This document shows, piece by piece, positions 34,729 to 47,800 of a DNA stretch of 64,000 nucleotides; the stretch's first letter is position 1; each line of letters opens with the position of its first letter. The notes beneath the pieces are model-generated. The model was given only the letters and a program-made list of their open reading frames with translations, made no database searches and was not told where the DNA came from. This stretch comes from Anisakis pegreffii. Taxonomy: Eukaryota; Nematoda; Chromadorea; Rhabditida; Anisakidae. The stretch spans positions 28,735 to 92,734 of the forward strand of contig JAPYMA010002965.1 in assembly GCA_035041965.1 (NCBI GenBank), written 5' to 3'. The position numbers were made by a program, and so were the translations under genes.

Positions 34729-36711
34729 TTATTCCCGCAAAGTTAGTATTTGTTGTAAATGGTCGGTGTGCTCGTCTTCAATCCAACGCACAAATCCATC
34801 CACCTTCCTTTTTTGTTCATCACTTAACAATTCATCATTTTCATCGTTGATTTTCTGCAACATAAAAAATGAAATTTGGTAATTCAGGTCGTCAATCATG
34901 GTTGAGTGATTGGGTAAGCATTCAAAAGCCATCAAATCTAGTTTCAACGAATAGATTTAAATTCTATACGAAAATTTTCACTTGAAGTATTATTTTCAAG
35001 AAATACAACCTGTATATATTTCAAATTGTACTGATAACCGAATATTGCCTTGCATAAATGCCAGAAATCAAAGTCGGGCCATAGGACATCTTCAAAATGA
35101 ATATAGCAACTGGAACACTGAAAATGATTTGTTGAAATGTTGAACTCAGAAAATTAACGGTGCAGTCTGTAAACTACTCGATCAACAAAGAAGCATTTGG
35201 TTCGAAGGAGTAAAGAACACAATCTTATTGAAGAAAAAGCGATTCAATCTCCTCACCTGCCATAAAAGGAAATCACTGAGCCGTTTCTCACCACTAGTTC
35301 GAATCAACAAATCCGGATCATGCGCAGACTTTCGACTATCCAAACATTTCGATATCACATACTCGTTGATGTCATCTTCGTCCAATAAACCCTTCTGAAC
35401 ACCCCGGCTGATCGACGTGAAAGCACGTCTCATCTCGTCCTGTGCTGTGTATGCAACACAAACGTTTATTATATGCCTTAAATCGGTTCATTTGTTACAT
35501 TTTTCTTTCGAAATTCGATCGTAAAGATATTTCAAAAATGAAATGCAACTGCACGATGCATTATGAACATACATATGATGTCGAAAATGGAAAACATTAC
35601 GAAGAATATTCGACATTAATACACAGATAAATATGACGACTAAACGAAACTAATGGTTCAACAGAACTATGAACGAATAAATGTATTACTTTTTATATGA
35701 ACTCGTTAACAATTCCACATGTGCGGCCAATTTTCTAATCCCAACTGGCAAATAAGAAAGATCACCGAAAAAACGCACCGATATCTCTTTCTCGGCCAAC
35801 TTCTCCCTTAAAGTGACAGACGATAGATTATTAAGCTGTAATATTTCAAATTCTTTCCTCAGTATCTTTCTATCTCTTCATTAATCAGTCTAAAAGCAAT
35901 TAATGTTGAACCGATTTTAATCCGTCATTTGGTTATTATCCTTAATAAAAGTACTACCATCAGCCCTTCGCGCTTATCAATGAAGATAAACCAGAGCATG
36001 GAACAATTTGGTAACTGCAAATGAATTCAAGGGAATACTGACTTTTCTTCAAATAATTTATGAAGTTTATTCTCGAATAATTTCATCAAACCGTTCACTT
36101 CCTCTTCACTTCTTTTGAAATTCTCTATGCTAAAGGCGTAGATGGTCACTTCAGTAACACATAAAAAACGACACCATTCTAATATCTGCAAACTTATTTA
36201 CGTTTATCACTGCGTTGTACCGAGAATCATATCCGATGAAGCTAGCAGAAGTAAAATTCAAGAACGAATATCAAAGAAATTCTTGCGAAATGACCAAATA
36301 CGAATAGGTAATTCGTTGTATAATTTCAACGATATGCCGTATAAATACAATTTGGAAGCACCGCGAGTACAACGTGTTGATGAAATGGTAACGAAAACAT
36401 AATTAATATGTGAAAACGAAGAATATGATGAGAAGAGAAAAAGGCTGAAATGGATGAAATTAAGGACGATTTGAACAAACGAATACTTTCGTCAACTGCT
36501 CGAAACCTTTTGAGTGTCCATCTAAAACCGATGAATAGGAATGCGAACGTGCATATCGCCGGTTTCCGTCCATGATGAACGCAATATGTTTCGGCATTGG
36601 TCCCATTTTCAGAATATGCAGTAAAACTGTGTGCCACCATGCTTTTGTTGGTACTGGATTAAACCAGCCACCCTTAGCACTACTATCCACATCCTTCTCT
36701 ACTGAGGACAT
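34729..36711 (-). CDS. DHDDS: Dehydrodolichyl diphosphate synthase subunit (cis-prenyltransferase), 6 exons
   Basis: Catalytic subunit that adds isopentenyl units in cis to farnesyl diphosphate, making the dolichol backbone for N-glycosylation at the ER. It normally pairs with the NUS1/NgBR subunit. Exons: 36711-36487, 36185-36043, 35806-35690, 35476-35257, 35117-35010, 34854-34729; phases agree and give 312 aa. Key motifs are [17 protein letters not shown] (residues 39-55, with the catalytic Asp48 and Asn50), [42 protein letters not shown] and [12 protein letters not shown]. The C-terminal tail is charged and predicted helical, as in the animal enzyme. Exons 3 and 4 follow TTTAAG acceptors, and exon 2 ends at a GTCAGT donor; both are unusual but the only choices that keep the conserved frame. 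The ATG touches a TTTGCAG acceptor with no leader bases between. Confidence 0.96.
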
Positions 36712-36718
36712 CTGCAAA
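36712..36718 (-). promoter_or_regulatory. Acceptor abutting the DHDDS start codon
   Basis: TTTGCAG lies immediately before the DHDDS ATG. It is either a spliced-leader acceptor giving a mRNA whose only leader is the SL, or a cis acceptor for an upstream 5' exon. Position downstream of USP14 on the same strand would suit an operon-type SL site. Confidence 0.5.
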
Positions 36719-37781
36719 TGATTCATCAACGAGCCATAATCTAACTTTTTTATCAACAAGAACAGTTGAATGGATGAACGAAAAGCAACTTTTAATACCT
36801 AGTCTTAAGACTACGTATTGGAGGTACTTTCGTGGACTTCGAAAAAAGAAGAAGGTACTTTCGTGAAGCATTCAAACTTGATATGAAGGATTCGTGACGA
36901 GAATAGTTGAACGAAACAACAACCAAAAAGCAATTTATTTCGGAACACTTTCAAATATCACCGTTACAAAATCACTGATCAGTCAATCAACAAAACAGTC
37001 AATCGCAGTCCATATTCATCCTATCATATGCACATAATTCGTAACATCATTGCTTGTGGAACCATTCTCAAAACAAAAAAAAGAGAACTTTATAAGCAAA
37101 TACAATCGATGAGCACGACCGAATAATCGACCATATTAGTGCATTTGATAAATCAAACTCGAATATCGTTTTTCTTAGGGAAAAAATTTACTTCATCTCA
37201 GCAAAACGACAAGATCCAATACTGACATCAACACGCATTGGTTTGAGAACAATATTCCGAATAACAATATCATAAAAGGTTGTCATTCATTAGACAATTG
37301 CATTCGCTCAAGAAAACGGTGATGCGAATTAAATCAGCAAGCGAATGAAAGGAAATGTATAATTTTACATTGCTTTTAGTCATCATGAAACCACCCGCAA
37401 CAACACCATATTACGGTACCTAGATCCAGAAAATTTTTGGAAACGAATAACAACACAACAACTGATCCAAATTCCATCTTCTATTAACAATATTTCCGGA
37501 CTTCTCTTCGCCAATTCACAAATACTTCATGCATTTGAAGTACTGAGTCAGTAGTCATTCAAATAAGCATTGTGGAATGGAGAATCATTTCAAAGATGGA
37601 TAATTAAAACAACATTGTCATAATCAACACACGTTCACATTCAGTTAAATAATAGTACCAGTTTGCATACAACCGAACAGATGAGAGATGAATGCTGATA
37701 ATAAACAAAACCGAATCAATCAGAAGTGATATGAAGTATCCCAAAATAAATTCCGCTGAAAACACTTTCATGAAATCTTGA
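36719..37781. other. Spacer between USP14 and DHDDS
   Basis: About 1.06 kb of A+T-rich sequence between the USP14 stop codon and the DHDDS acceptor, both on the minus strand. It presumably holds the USP14 3' untranslated region. No other feature seen. Confidence 0.7.
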
Positions 37782-40700
37782 TCACTTCCTCAATATACGA
37801 GGACCATAAAGAAGCAAATAAGCACAGTGCCAATCGCCTCCACCTGACAGTCTCAAAATATCTTCGCTTGGCACTGGATGAACCTGAAGAAAGCAATTTT
37901 TCACATTCAATACTTAAAGAACATGGAAAAGAAAAAAATTCGATTTTGAATACAAAATTCCAAAAAAAAACCAAAAATACGTCACTAATTCAGATCGACC
38001 GTACACATCAGTGGCATTCAAAAGAAAGTACTGATGTCTGATCTGAGCGAAAAATGAAAATATGAATCAGCGAACGAAATGAGCGATTAAATTAAGTCAT
38101 GACTGAACCAGCAGAAATATCAACCAAATGCGCATAAACGGAATGATGAAATGAAAAGAGGTAATAAATGCGCACAAATTAGACAGCAATTAACCAAAAC
38201 ACAAACCTCATCATCGTCGCACATCGCCCAGTGATCACCCTCCGTTCGAACCCATCCCACGTAATGACCGCTATTCGAGGAACGACCTTTATGCGTTATG
38301 ACACCCTCAAATTTGTATTCGTTTTAACACTTCACTTTCATTCATAGCAATAAGTACAATCACAAACGTTCAATTAAACAACTTATCATAGTTCCAACAC
38401 GCTTAAACACATAAATTAACACCAAACATGTGCCACTGACTATTCAGCAGTAACATTACAACAATCCATTATTCAAACACATCCGAACCTGAAGTTCATA
38501 GAATCCGCTATTATTTGATCCAGGATCGTCTTCGAAGCTGTACGGCATACTCTTCTTTTCATCTTCCTTTTTCGCTGCATTCGAAGGATCATCCTCCTTA
38601 TTATTGGCAGTGATGTCTTCGCCGCCTTTCGATGCTCGCAACTTTTCCAGTTTATCATCGTCTTCTTTCTGCAATTCCAATGTTCAGTTCGCAATAAAAC
38701 AACGCCATCAAAAGAAATTGACAACAAATTTCTGATCACAATTACTTTCGCGGTAAGATTAATGATGTATCATCAACATATGATTACAATTTATACGACT
38801 TTCGCAAAGCGTCGAATACATTCAAACCTTGAATGCTTCTCGCATCGGCAACAGCTTTGCTTGCAATTCCGGCGTGCACATATCGTACACATCCAAACTC
38901 ATCGGAAATTTCACATCTTTCAAAACTTTTGCGTTCACCTGAAACAGTTTAAGGTGATCATCATTTCCATCATTTACCGAAACGATAAATAAAATATATT
39001 GCTTGAAATAAAAATTAAACAATGATATGTTGAAAACTGCTTGGAGATACTGAAAACAATAAAACAAAATTATGATAATATATAGACTGCACTCATATAT
39101 GCAATACAGATGCACTTACGTTGTCTTTTTCCTTATAGAAGAATCGCACCATTTGTATAGACAAATAGGCTGGTAGTCGATCAATCAGCGTTTTCTTCTC
39201 ATAACGCGCATTACGTCCCAACAATTCCGAGTTCTTCTCTATTTCTTCGGTCATCTTATTCTTTATACCCAACTGAACGTATTTCACTTCGTGGCCAAGA
39301 AAACAACTCAACTGAAAGTAAACGACTGATTAATAACAAACGTCGATTCCTTGAATTCATCACCCCCTTACATTTTACTTAATCATTTCACGCTCCTTTT
39401 TGTAGCATTTCAACAAAACTCTTCAACAAATCAATTTGTCTTCAATAACTGCCTTCATTAATTCATAACAAAATATTTCAGACAGAATTGAGAGCAAATA
39501 TATAACGTTATTTACAAAAAAATATTACTTGTAAAAATTTCTCAGACGACGTAACAACTGGTTCGACATCTGATTCGAGGTTTTTCATTTGCACTTTGAA
39601 TCTTCCTTCCATGTAATTAGTAACAAACGGTATCGTTGAATTGTCAGCATCGTCTGCTGCTGCCGCTGCTAGATCGATAGAATTTCATTAGGATTCATCG
39701 TTTTCAGTTTATTCATTAATGGATACCATATAAGAAACTGAACAGCCTAATCGAATCAAGCATTCCTTAGAAGCACTTCTTAGAATAGTATATAACTTTC
39801 TAATGAGAAATGAAAACATCGAAAGGGAATTATTCTTGAGATTACAAGTTCCAATAACCGTTACGGGGAGATTCCCATTCATTTGTTCAAATGAAAAACA
39901 AATAATTTTCTGCTGTGAGTGGAACCTTGTGAAAAAGAAGGCTGTTAAAAAACGTCAATTAACGGAGTTATAGGAAAGGCGAAGACCTGATACAAAAATA
40001 TTCAAGAGTGAATGCGGATGAGAACGAGATGCAAACGAATGAAAGTGAATGATCAAATGAACCTTTCGGCAATTTCAGTTGTGACTGGAAAGCACGTAGC
40101 AACTCAGTCCAGCATTCATTTGCATCCTGCTGCATCCACTGCCCATGATCGTCACGTGCTGCGAATTGTGGCAACTCATGATGCAGTACCTGAACCTCAG
40201 TGATGCACTGCATGCAAATATCTAATTTTCCATAAACGATCAATCATTTAAGTTTATTGGCGTATGTCTTTCACGATATTTTGGTGAATACTTGAGCACG
40301 TACTGAACTCAACAACCGCAACTAGCCAAAAAATTCTGAATGTCACAGTCCAGTTGAGACTGTAACCCCAGCGTATCTCCTCCAATTCACGAGTTTCTAT
40401 TCCATTCATAGCTTTCGCAAGCTCCGTTAAATGATTCGCATCCTAACAAAATATTTTTCCATTAAAAATTTGCAACAGGACGAATTCACAAATAAATTAG
40501 CCTTATGCAACGAGAGGAATTCGTACGAATGTGAGATAATGAATGCAAAATGAAATAAAAACAAACCTGCAGCATGACAAGTGGTATAACGCTGGATGTA
40601 CGTCTTGTATTTGTGTTATCCATCATACGGTACAGATCTCTCACTGCAACCGTTAAGGATTTCGCACTTGAATCCGCACCTAATGATGAAAGGGCCGAAT

Positions 40701-41928
40701 CGATTGATACATTACATTTATTTAATGCAGTTGTCAGCTCTGGGATGGTCTACAAATTCATCACATTCAAGTTGATAATTTCATATTCAGTAAATAAACG
40801 AATCACTTAAACAGAATTACTTTGTTGATTATAATTACTTGGATGAAAAAATTAGAGAGGTCATGGAAAAGCTGTCTTCGAAAACTTCAAATGAACACAT
40901 GAAAATGACAGGAAATGAGAATTCAGATGATATAAATATTTCAAATTTTATTGTACCTTAAAGCATTGCAGTGTAGCGTTCATATAACAAGTATTACCGA
41001 GATTTTTGATACCAACTGGAAGTTTTACTGCTGCTACTGCCTGAATGTGACCAACATTAGCAAAATTTGATCGATTTGAAATTATCAATCTGTATCAAAT
41101 GGAGATTTGTCTCAACTAGAAAAACCTTTCAGAACTGGATTTAATGACAATAACACACTCAATTAAGATGACCTGATAAGAGAAAATTGTCAAATTGATA
41201 TAAGCAGTTTTTGAAGTGAATGAGTACTACTTCATGATTCTCACCAGAGTGGAAGAGAGAGAAAAATGAATTAGGTAAAACCGTTTCCAACGATAACTCA
41301 GAAAAATGAGCAAAATTGAATAAGTTCTAAATCACCTCAGCTTCGGTCATGTCTTCAAGAAACTGTGGCTTTACGGTGGGTGCCTTTGGTGGTGCATCAC
41401 TGCTACCCATCATCATAATGACCGCGCCATCTGGTAATGTTATACCATTCCAATTATCATCACCAAGGATTTTACCCTGTCATAAGAATGACAAACAGTT
41501 GTAATATTATAAACGAACGTATCTTCCACTGACACTATCACAGGTAACAATCAATCAACACCGTTATCTTCCGAGTACATTCACGGTTTCGAGATGTTAT
41601 TTCCATACATGCATTTATAGTTGGATTCAAGGAATGCATGGCACCGTTGCATGATACTCATTATATGATTAAAAACTGAACGAATTATATTAAGGGGACA
41701 AAACTCGATCAATGAAAAAAATCTTCCAGATGGCAGTCACTGACAATGAACTAAACCATTTCATCAAACAAAACAATAAATGCAACTTACTTTAATCATA
41801 ACCTTCTGTCGTTCCGGCATAACACCCGTCAAAGCGAACAACTGTGATTTAAAAACGAGTGGCATCTCATTCAGATCCGCATCAACGTTCAACTTCTCTC
41901 GACCCCATTTCACCGTCACGTTTGGCAT
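37782..41928 (-). CDS. usp-14: Ubiquitin carboxyl-terminal hydrolase 14, 11 exons
   Basis: Proteasome-associated cysteine protease that trims ubiquitin chains from substrates docked on the 26S proteasome. Exons: 41928-41791, 41476-41336, 41040-40957, 40749-40567, 40189-40063, 39668-39529, 39311-39120, 38938-38828, 38668-38489, 38305-38207, 37883-37782; phases agree and give 498 aa (human about 494). Residues 1 to about 75 form the N-terminal ubiquitin-like domain (VTVKWGREK, FKSQLFALTGV, RQKVMIK). The Cys box is LGNTCYMNATLQC with catalytic Cys111. QQDANECWTELL, LPAYLSIQMVRFFYKEKD and LKDVKFPMSLDVYDMCTPEL follow. The His box is SSNSGHYVGWV with His446, then an Asp-rich DDDE, and LRLSGGGDWHCAYLLLYGPR ends the domain. 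A poly-Ala stretch begins exon 6. Exon 10 is preceded by TTTGAG, an atypical acceptor. All catalytic residues are present, so the enzyme should be active. Confidence 0.97.
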
Positions 41929-41947
41929 TATTCTCGAATGGCTAACG

Positions 41948-41959
41948 CTGAAGTTAAAA
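41948..41959 (-). promoter_or_regulatory. Likely spliced-leader acceptor of USP14
   Basis: TTTTAACTTCAG ends 19 bases before the USP14 start codon on the minus strand. The upstream frame has no earlier Met-initiated conserved sequence, so this fits a trans-splice site or the end of a 5' untranslated intron. Confidence 0.45.
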
Positions 41960-43384
41960 TCAAAATTTCGAAACTGATCTAACAAGAAGACATCGAAATC
42001 CACACGTTTGCTGAAAAAGTCCGAGAAAATAAAGTTGTTTAGGAGAGAACTAAATGGGTATTACGCACGTAAAATGAAGATAATTTCGTCATGCTCTAGC
42101 CGAACATCTTTCAACAAATCATTGCAACTTTCGAGAATTTGCAGAACCGAGTAGCGAATGAACTTCATGAGACTGACCGTGAGATTAAAAGGGAATTAAA
42201 AACGGACAGAAGTGAATGCGAAAAACATTAAAGTGATAATGCAGATAGCGGTATGCCCAAATAGCGATATAATGCAATGAAAGGATAAAAGCAGTACTGT
42301 GTTTAGACTTGATGAATGACGGCAGAATATTCAAAAAGAGCTTGAGTGGGACAATCGTACGCTATCTGAGAACAATTTTCACATTTAACGAATCCTCTTG
42401 TCAATTTTCACACTTTATTTTCATAACCTTTCCTTACTCTCAAGCGTGTATGTCGTCGACCGTATTCTTACTTAATCATTCCGCATTCTACTCACATCAC
42501 TTCTGCTTCGCTCTCATTCCTCGCTGCTGCAATAATATTCATTCTCCATTCATTTCCTCACAACGTTCGATATAGTCAGCACAAAACGATTCGCCACAGC
42601 GCCCAGTACCTATTTCGAACTTCATGCATTCCAATGTTGATATTTGTTTTGGTCTTTGCGGTTTATGGATGCCCTCAACCATCGTCATAATGAATCGGTG
42701 GTAGACGTAAATTGAATCGGATGATAATGCAGTCTAGGTCTGCCTCGAATTGGATGACGGTTCAATGCTGTCAAAATGTATCGCATTGCTACATACCTAC
42801 ATCTCAATCAGTATTGTGTCTGTTATCACACAACTGTATTATACATTAACATATCTAATAAGTTGAGGTTGAGGTGGTTGGGCGAATAACTGAGGCGATG
42901 GAGGGACATGGAATTGAGATGGTTCAGTGAATATTTTGTCGACGCACCATGTCTTGAAAGGGTATATCGTGTGGTGCGGTTGAATGTGTTGAAGAAGAGC
43001 GTTAACAGCAAACGTTTGATTTACTTACACGTACACAACAACAATAATCAGAACAAATTTAGCTTTATAATATTAGTTAGATCATGGCAAGATAAAAGGA
43101 AATGATGCTATATAAAATGACGTGAGATGTGTACTACAAAAATAATATATTTTCAACATATGCAAAAATAAGATAGAATAATTTGATAAGAGATGTATAT
43201 TGCACACTAAGGATGAATCAAAAAATCGTGAATATTTTCTCAAACTTTATCATTCGAGCACCCAATTGGTAACTTGAGGAAATTAAAGTCAGTTAGCATT
43301 CCTCGGATTGCTCTCATATCTTGTAGAGGATGGTAAACCTAAGTCAAGCTTCACTTAGCATCAGCTTGACTTGACCGCAAACTA
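41960..43384. other. Intergenic between USP14 and the mariner copy
   Basis: Likely holds the USP14 promoter. No gene recognised; the open frame at 42,309-42,575 has no motif. Confidence 0.6.
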
Positions 43385-44297
43385 TTGGGTTGGTGCATAA
43401 GTTCGTGCGCTTTTATTCAAAATGAATTATTGCGACAAAAGTCCACTTTCCTGGAGGAGTGTCATACACCAATCGATAGCGGATTTTCTGCTATTCGCAA
43501 CTGTGTTAGAGGTCTACTGCAGTTTTGTTTCGTCCGGTTCTTCAGCGTAATGAAATGAAGTGTCAGGTGGACGAAAAAACGCATTTTCCACAAGTGCTAT
43601 TTTGTGCATTCAGTCAGGGCTCTACGGTCGCTTGTGAAATTTGTGTCGTATAAGGTGATGATGTAATGCTGGTAATAACAGCCCAGAAATGGTTTGCGAG
43701 GTTCGCGAAGGGCGACTTCGACGTGGAGGGCGGGCGACGTTCAGGTCGCATACTGGATCTCGACGAGGGGCGTCTGAATGACCTCATCCGTCAGAATCCT
43801 TGTCAAACTGCTTCAAAACGACGGAGCAGTCGGTGCTGCACTGTACAGCCAGCAACTGAACCGGCTCAACCGGGTTATTCAGGACAAACGGCCCGATATC
43901 GTGAACAAGGTCATCCTGCAGCATGACAACGCGCGCCCCACACGGCCAAAGGGACCAGAAAAGCGATCGAGGAGCTTGGATGGGAAAATTTGGTTCATAC
44001 ACCTTATTCACCAGACGTCGCTCCATCTGACTACCACCTCTTCCGCTCCCTCTCGAAAAGCCTCAGCGGTGTAGCCTTCGACAACGACCATGCCGTCAGA
44101 ATGTGGCTGGACGACTTCTTCGCCTCGAAGCCAGCGGAATTCTATCGTCACGGAATCGACTTCCTGGTGAAACGATGGCAGGAAGTCGTGGAAACCGAAG
44201 GAGAATACATTGTCGATTGGCTGGTTAGCCTCTGTGATTTGAAAAGGAAGTTTTAGAAAGCTTACAAGAAAGGGTCACGAACTTACCCCAGCTTTTC
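43385..44297 (+). mobile_element. Degenerate mariner-family transposon
   Basis: The left end, TTGGGTTGGTGCATAAGTTC, follows a TA and is a typical mariner terminal repeat. The right end at about 44,275-44,297 keeps CACGAACTTA, the reverse complement of part of the left repeat, then diverges. At about 0.91 kb it is shorter than an intact element of about 1.3 kb. Its G+C content is visibly above the surroundings. It sits in the spacer between the USP14 and PDZ genes. Confidence 0.9.
43566..44256 (+). pseudogene. Mariner transposase remnant
   Basis: Fragments of transposase appear in several frames. The N-terminal DNA-binding part ends at AQKWFARFAKGDFDVEGG (frame of 43,666-43,926). In another frame are LYSQQLNRLNRVIQ and ILQHDNARP, which carries the second catalytic Asp. 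In a third frame are PYSPDVAPSDYHLF, which carries the last Asp of the DD34D triad, and the C-terminal FASKPAEFYRHGIDFLVKRW. The middle part with the first catalytic Asp is missing between NP and LYSQQL, and frame breaks separate the rest, so it cannot make active enzyme. Confidence 0.9.
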
Positions 44298-44818
44298 GGG
44301 ATGAAACATATATCGTTTTGTAGAGCTCGTTAAGCTGATCATGGATATGTAATTATTTTTTGCTAAACACAAAGGAGACGCGAGATATGGCCGGAAAAAG
44401 TTTTCAGTGTATTAGTGGGAAGTGACATTCTGAATTTTTCTTTGGCATCGGCGATTTGGCCTGGCGGGTAGTGCGCCGGAGTCAAGTCTGCAAGCCCAGT
44501 AGTTCGCTTCCGCGAGCTTGCGGAACTTACTTTCTTTTTTTCAAGTTGTGGGTACATCTTTATTTATATATTTTTTTGTTTTTTTTTCAATTTTGTGACG
44601 TCGGATAAAACTTAACAATTCATTGGAAAACTTAACAACTCATTGGCAAAATGAATTTATTTGTACTAAATGGAACAACGAATTGAAGGCCATTTCGATA
44701 TTTTCACAACATTGGAAGATTTTTCGATTGATTGAACGAGAACAATTCAATGGAAATTGAGGTGCTGTGGAAATACGGAATGGGCAAATGATAGAAAAAT
44801 GAATGAATATTGAAGTGA
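44298..44818. other. Spacer between mariner and PDZ gene
   Basis: Holds a short G+C-rich patch at about 44,440-44,530 and a direct repeat ATTGGAAAACTTAACAACTC at 44,608-44,650. It should include the PDZ gene 3' untranslated region. A 64-codon minus-strand frame over the G+C patch has no motif I recognise. Confidence 0.5.
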
Positions 44819-47800
44819 TTAATGTTGTCCTTTTTTGACTCGTTTTAATGTTTTACTATCAAAATCGCTTGCAATCGCTATTTCAACCGCTGTATTTGAT
44901 ATACTTATTGAATGTTGACGAGTTTTTGAAGATGATGATTTTCCGCTGGCCACATTAGCTTTTGAATTTTTCCTCAGAATCGGTTTCATTGGCACACTGA
45001 TTTTTTCGGCCGTCAACGATCGATGAACTTCTAACTAAAAATCAAACATTCCTCATGCATATGTCAGTTCGTCACGAGCTTTAATTGGGAATAGATTTGT
45101 TATTTCAGCTTGTTTCATTAATAATCAGTGACAGCAGACATACTCACAGCATCGATCACCCACCAATTCGTTTGCTGATAAACGCATTGTTGTGGACAAC
45201 GAATGAGAATAAACAAATAACGCACTTGTTTTTTAGCAATTTCAACAACGTCTTCGGGTAAATCTTCGCCCTCTTCTTCGTCAGTATCAACTGCTGATTC
45301 TATCGATAAGCATACCTGACAAATTCAGTTCAGCAAACAGAATGTAATCAGTCTAACAAAGAGAAATATAAAAGCGATTTGATCATAAACATTCCACTTT
45401 TCGTTCATCATCCTCGAAAATACTAACAATACGACTTAAAATAAGCATCGTTACTAACAGTTGCATGTTGCTCGATCCCCTCCATGATCCAATAATTAAG
45501 CATTGTCTTACTCGCCACTGCATGCCCATCCACTTCACTGCAAACGAATTCTCATTTCGATGTTATCATCTTAAAATCGATTATTCTGAATTATAAAATA
45601 TGAACAGACACAAAGTTAAGTGACTTAATTAAATATTCACCAACTTTCTGAAGTCATTCTCGATTCAGTGAACTTATGAAATGTTTGCGACCGAAAGGCA
45701 TTAAAATGAAACTTTAATGAGACGTGAATATTTTTGGATTCGTTGGCAGTTCGAACTTAATAAAGGTTAAAAAACTGAAAATTGCATCACCGTATAATAT
45801 CGCCAGAACGTAGGTGTATCGCCGATAGACTGTCTGGATTTGTGCGAACAATTTGCAATCGCTCTTTAGCATCGTAAGTAACTTGTAACCCCAATAAATC
45901 GTCCTCCTCATCCAGATCCTCTTCACACTTATTCAACACGAAACGCACCTGAATTTATTGTCTTCCAATACAACAACGAATCTTCACTGAATTGAATTCA
46001 ACATCAATCAACAAGTATCACTGATCGTGAGTTGATGGCAACAAATCAAATGCCATTACGTTCAAATGATGAATTAATTTGACTCAAGCCACTTGACTGC
46101 TGGCTCTGCCTTTTCAATTCTAACTAATTTATGCTCGATCCTTTCATTTTATTCACTCTGAATCAATCTCCTAACACTATATGCATAATCTGTATTGCGA
46201 TTGATTGTGCAATCCAAATATGATTATTGTCTCATTTCATGTATCTTTCTGAACAAATCAACCATGATCATTTACCGAGTAAAGCTGAATTGCACGCATT
46301 ACTTTGGGATCATTCTTTATCATTAACGTTTCTACAGTGTTACCTCTGCTATCACAAACCGAAAATGCTCTTCGCTGAAATGTGACATTCGCCTTCTGAA
46401 AATAACATGACCGCCGGATCGTCATATGATGAATCACTCGAGGTTGTTCATTTGTACTGTATAGTTCATGTTGCTCGACTGGAAGTCGATTTCAGTGAAA
46501 CAGTATAATTTGTCATAAAGAGATTTAGGAGGTTATCAACTCCTGTAATTATTCGAATGAACAAACTGAATCTGTCGTCAAGACGTGTGTTTGCGTAATA
46601 GATCAAGTGACGGCACTACCGATTAAGAGCTACACCGCGCGCGGACATGCTCTCAAATCCTTTCGAACAGAGGACTCATTTTCTTGGTTAGTCGTAGTCC
46701 TACGCGAGGTTCAGGCATGAATCCAGCCTAATCCTAAGCAGCAGCCTCAGTCTCACCGGTGCCTGTCTGCGCGCGGTATAGTCCCTAAACAGCAGATGTG
46801 CCGAAGTGACAATAATTGTAACATAATTAGTATCAGTACCGTAGTTGGTTTCCTCATGGCTGCTACGAGTTCGTCCCATTTATTTATCCTTATCCCATCA
46901 ATTGCGATTATTTTATCGCCAACAGCTACTTTGTAAGCCGATTGACATCTCGGTTCAATATAAATGGCCTGAAATATCAATTGTAAATTAAGACGATGTT
47001 AATCAAAATTCGTGTAATAGTAACAAATACAGTTGCGCTTGTCGATCACTTACATACAATCCGATGAAACTGACGTGATCTTAACAAAATTGTAAATTCA
47101 GTCAATTCAGGTTGTATATTTCCAAAAAATACAGTGGATGAAAACTTCCCGAACCGTTTGTTATGTGCCACCATAATATCTTTCTAATTCATTTTTTTCA
47201 GCGATATGTAACGAAAGGTTGGTTAAAATTTTCCGCAAGTGTATACTTCAGTTTATAAACACTTTTGATCAAATTTATGTGTCACAATGCTCTCAAGTAA
47301 TCAGTACGGAAGGTTTTATAATAGGATTTTGATCGCTTCTTGATAGTGTTTGGCTTGCTGAACTACGCTCATCAACAATTTTAGTTATTATTGAGTTCCG
47401 ACACAATGTGCTCTATGAGTTATGTTACTTGAAGAGATGCTCTTCAACTCCAACAGAACAAAGCAGTGCACGTGAAAGAGTATTGAAGGAATCGTTTCAT
47501 TTGCAATGAATTCGGAGTCGGAACCGTTAGCGGCTAGGTTTCAAAAGAGTACTCGGTAGGAAATTTTTTAAGATTATATATGTTGATAAAAAGACAATCC
47601 CTCAATGCAGTTTTCCTGAATTTATTAAAAAAAGACGCTCTGATTCCATGTAAACATTAGAATTTCACTTTTTTATCGTGCTCGGAACACTAGGAAACTG
47701 TTGATATTCCAAGCTATCAACAAAAACTCGCAGTAAGAAGAAATGAATTAATTCATTTTTTCTAATGATCACTGTGAAAAAATTTGCTTCATTATACGAC

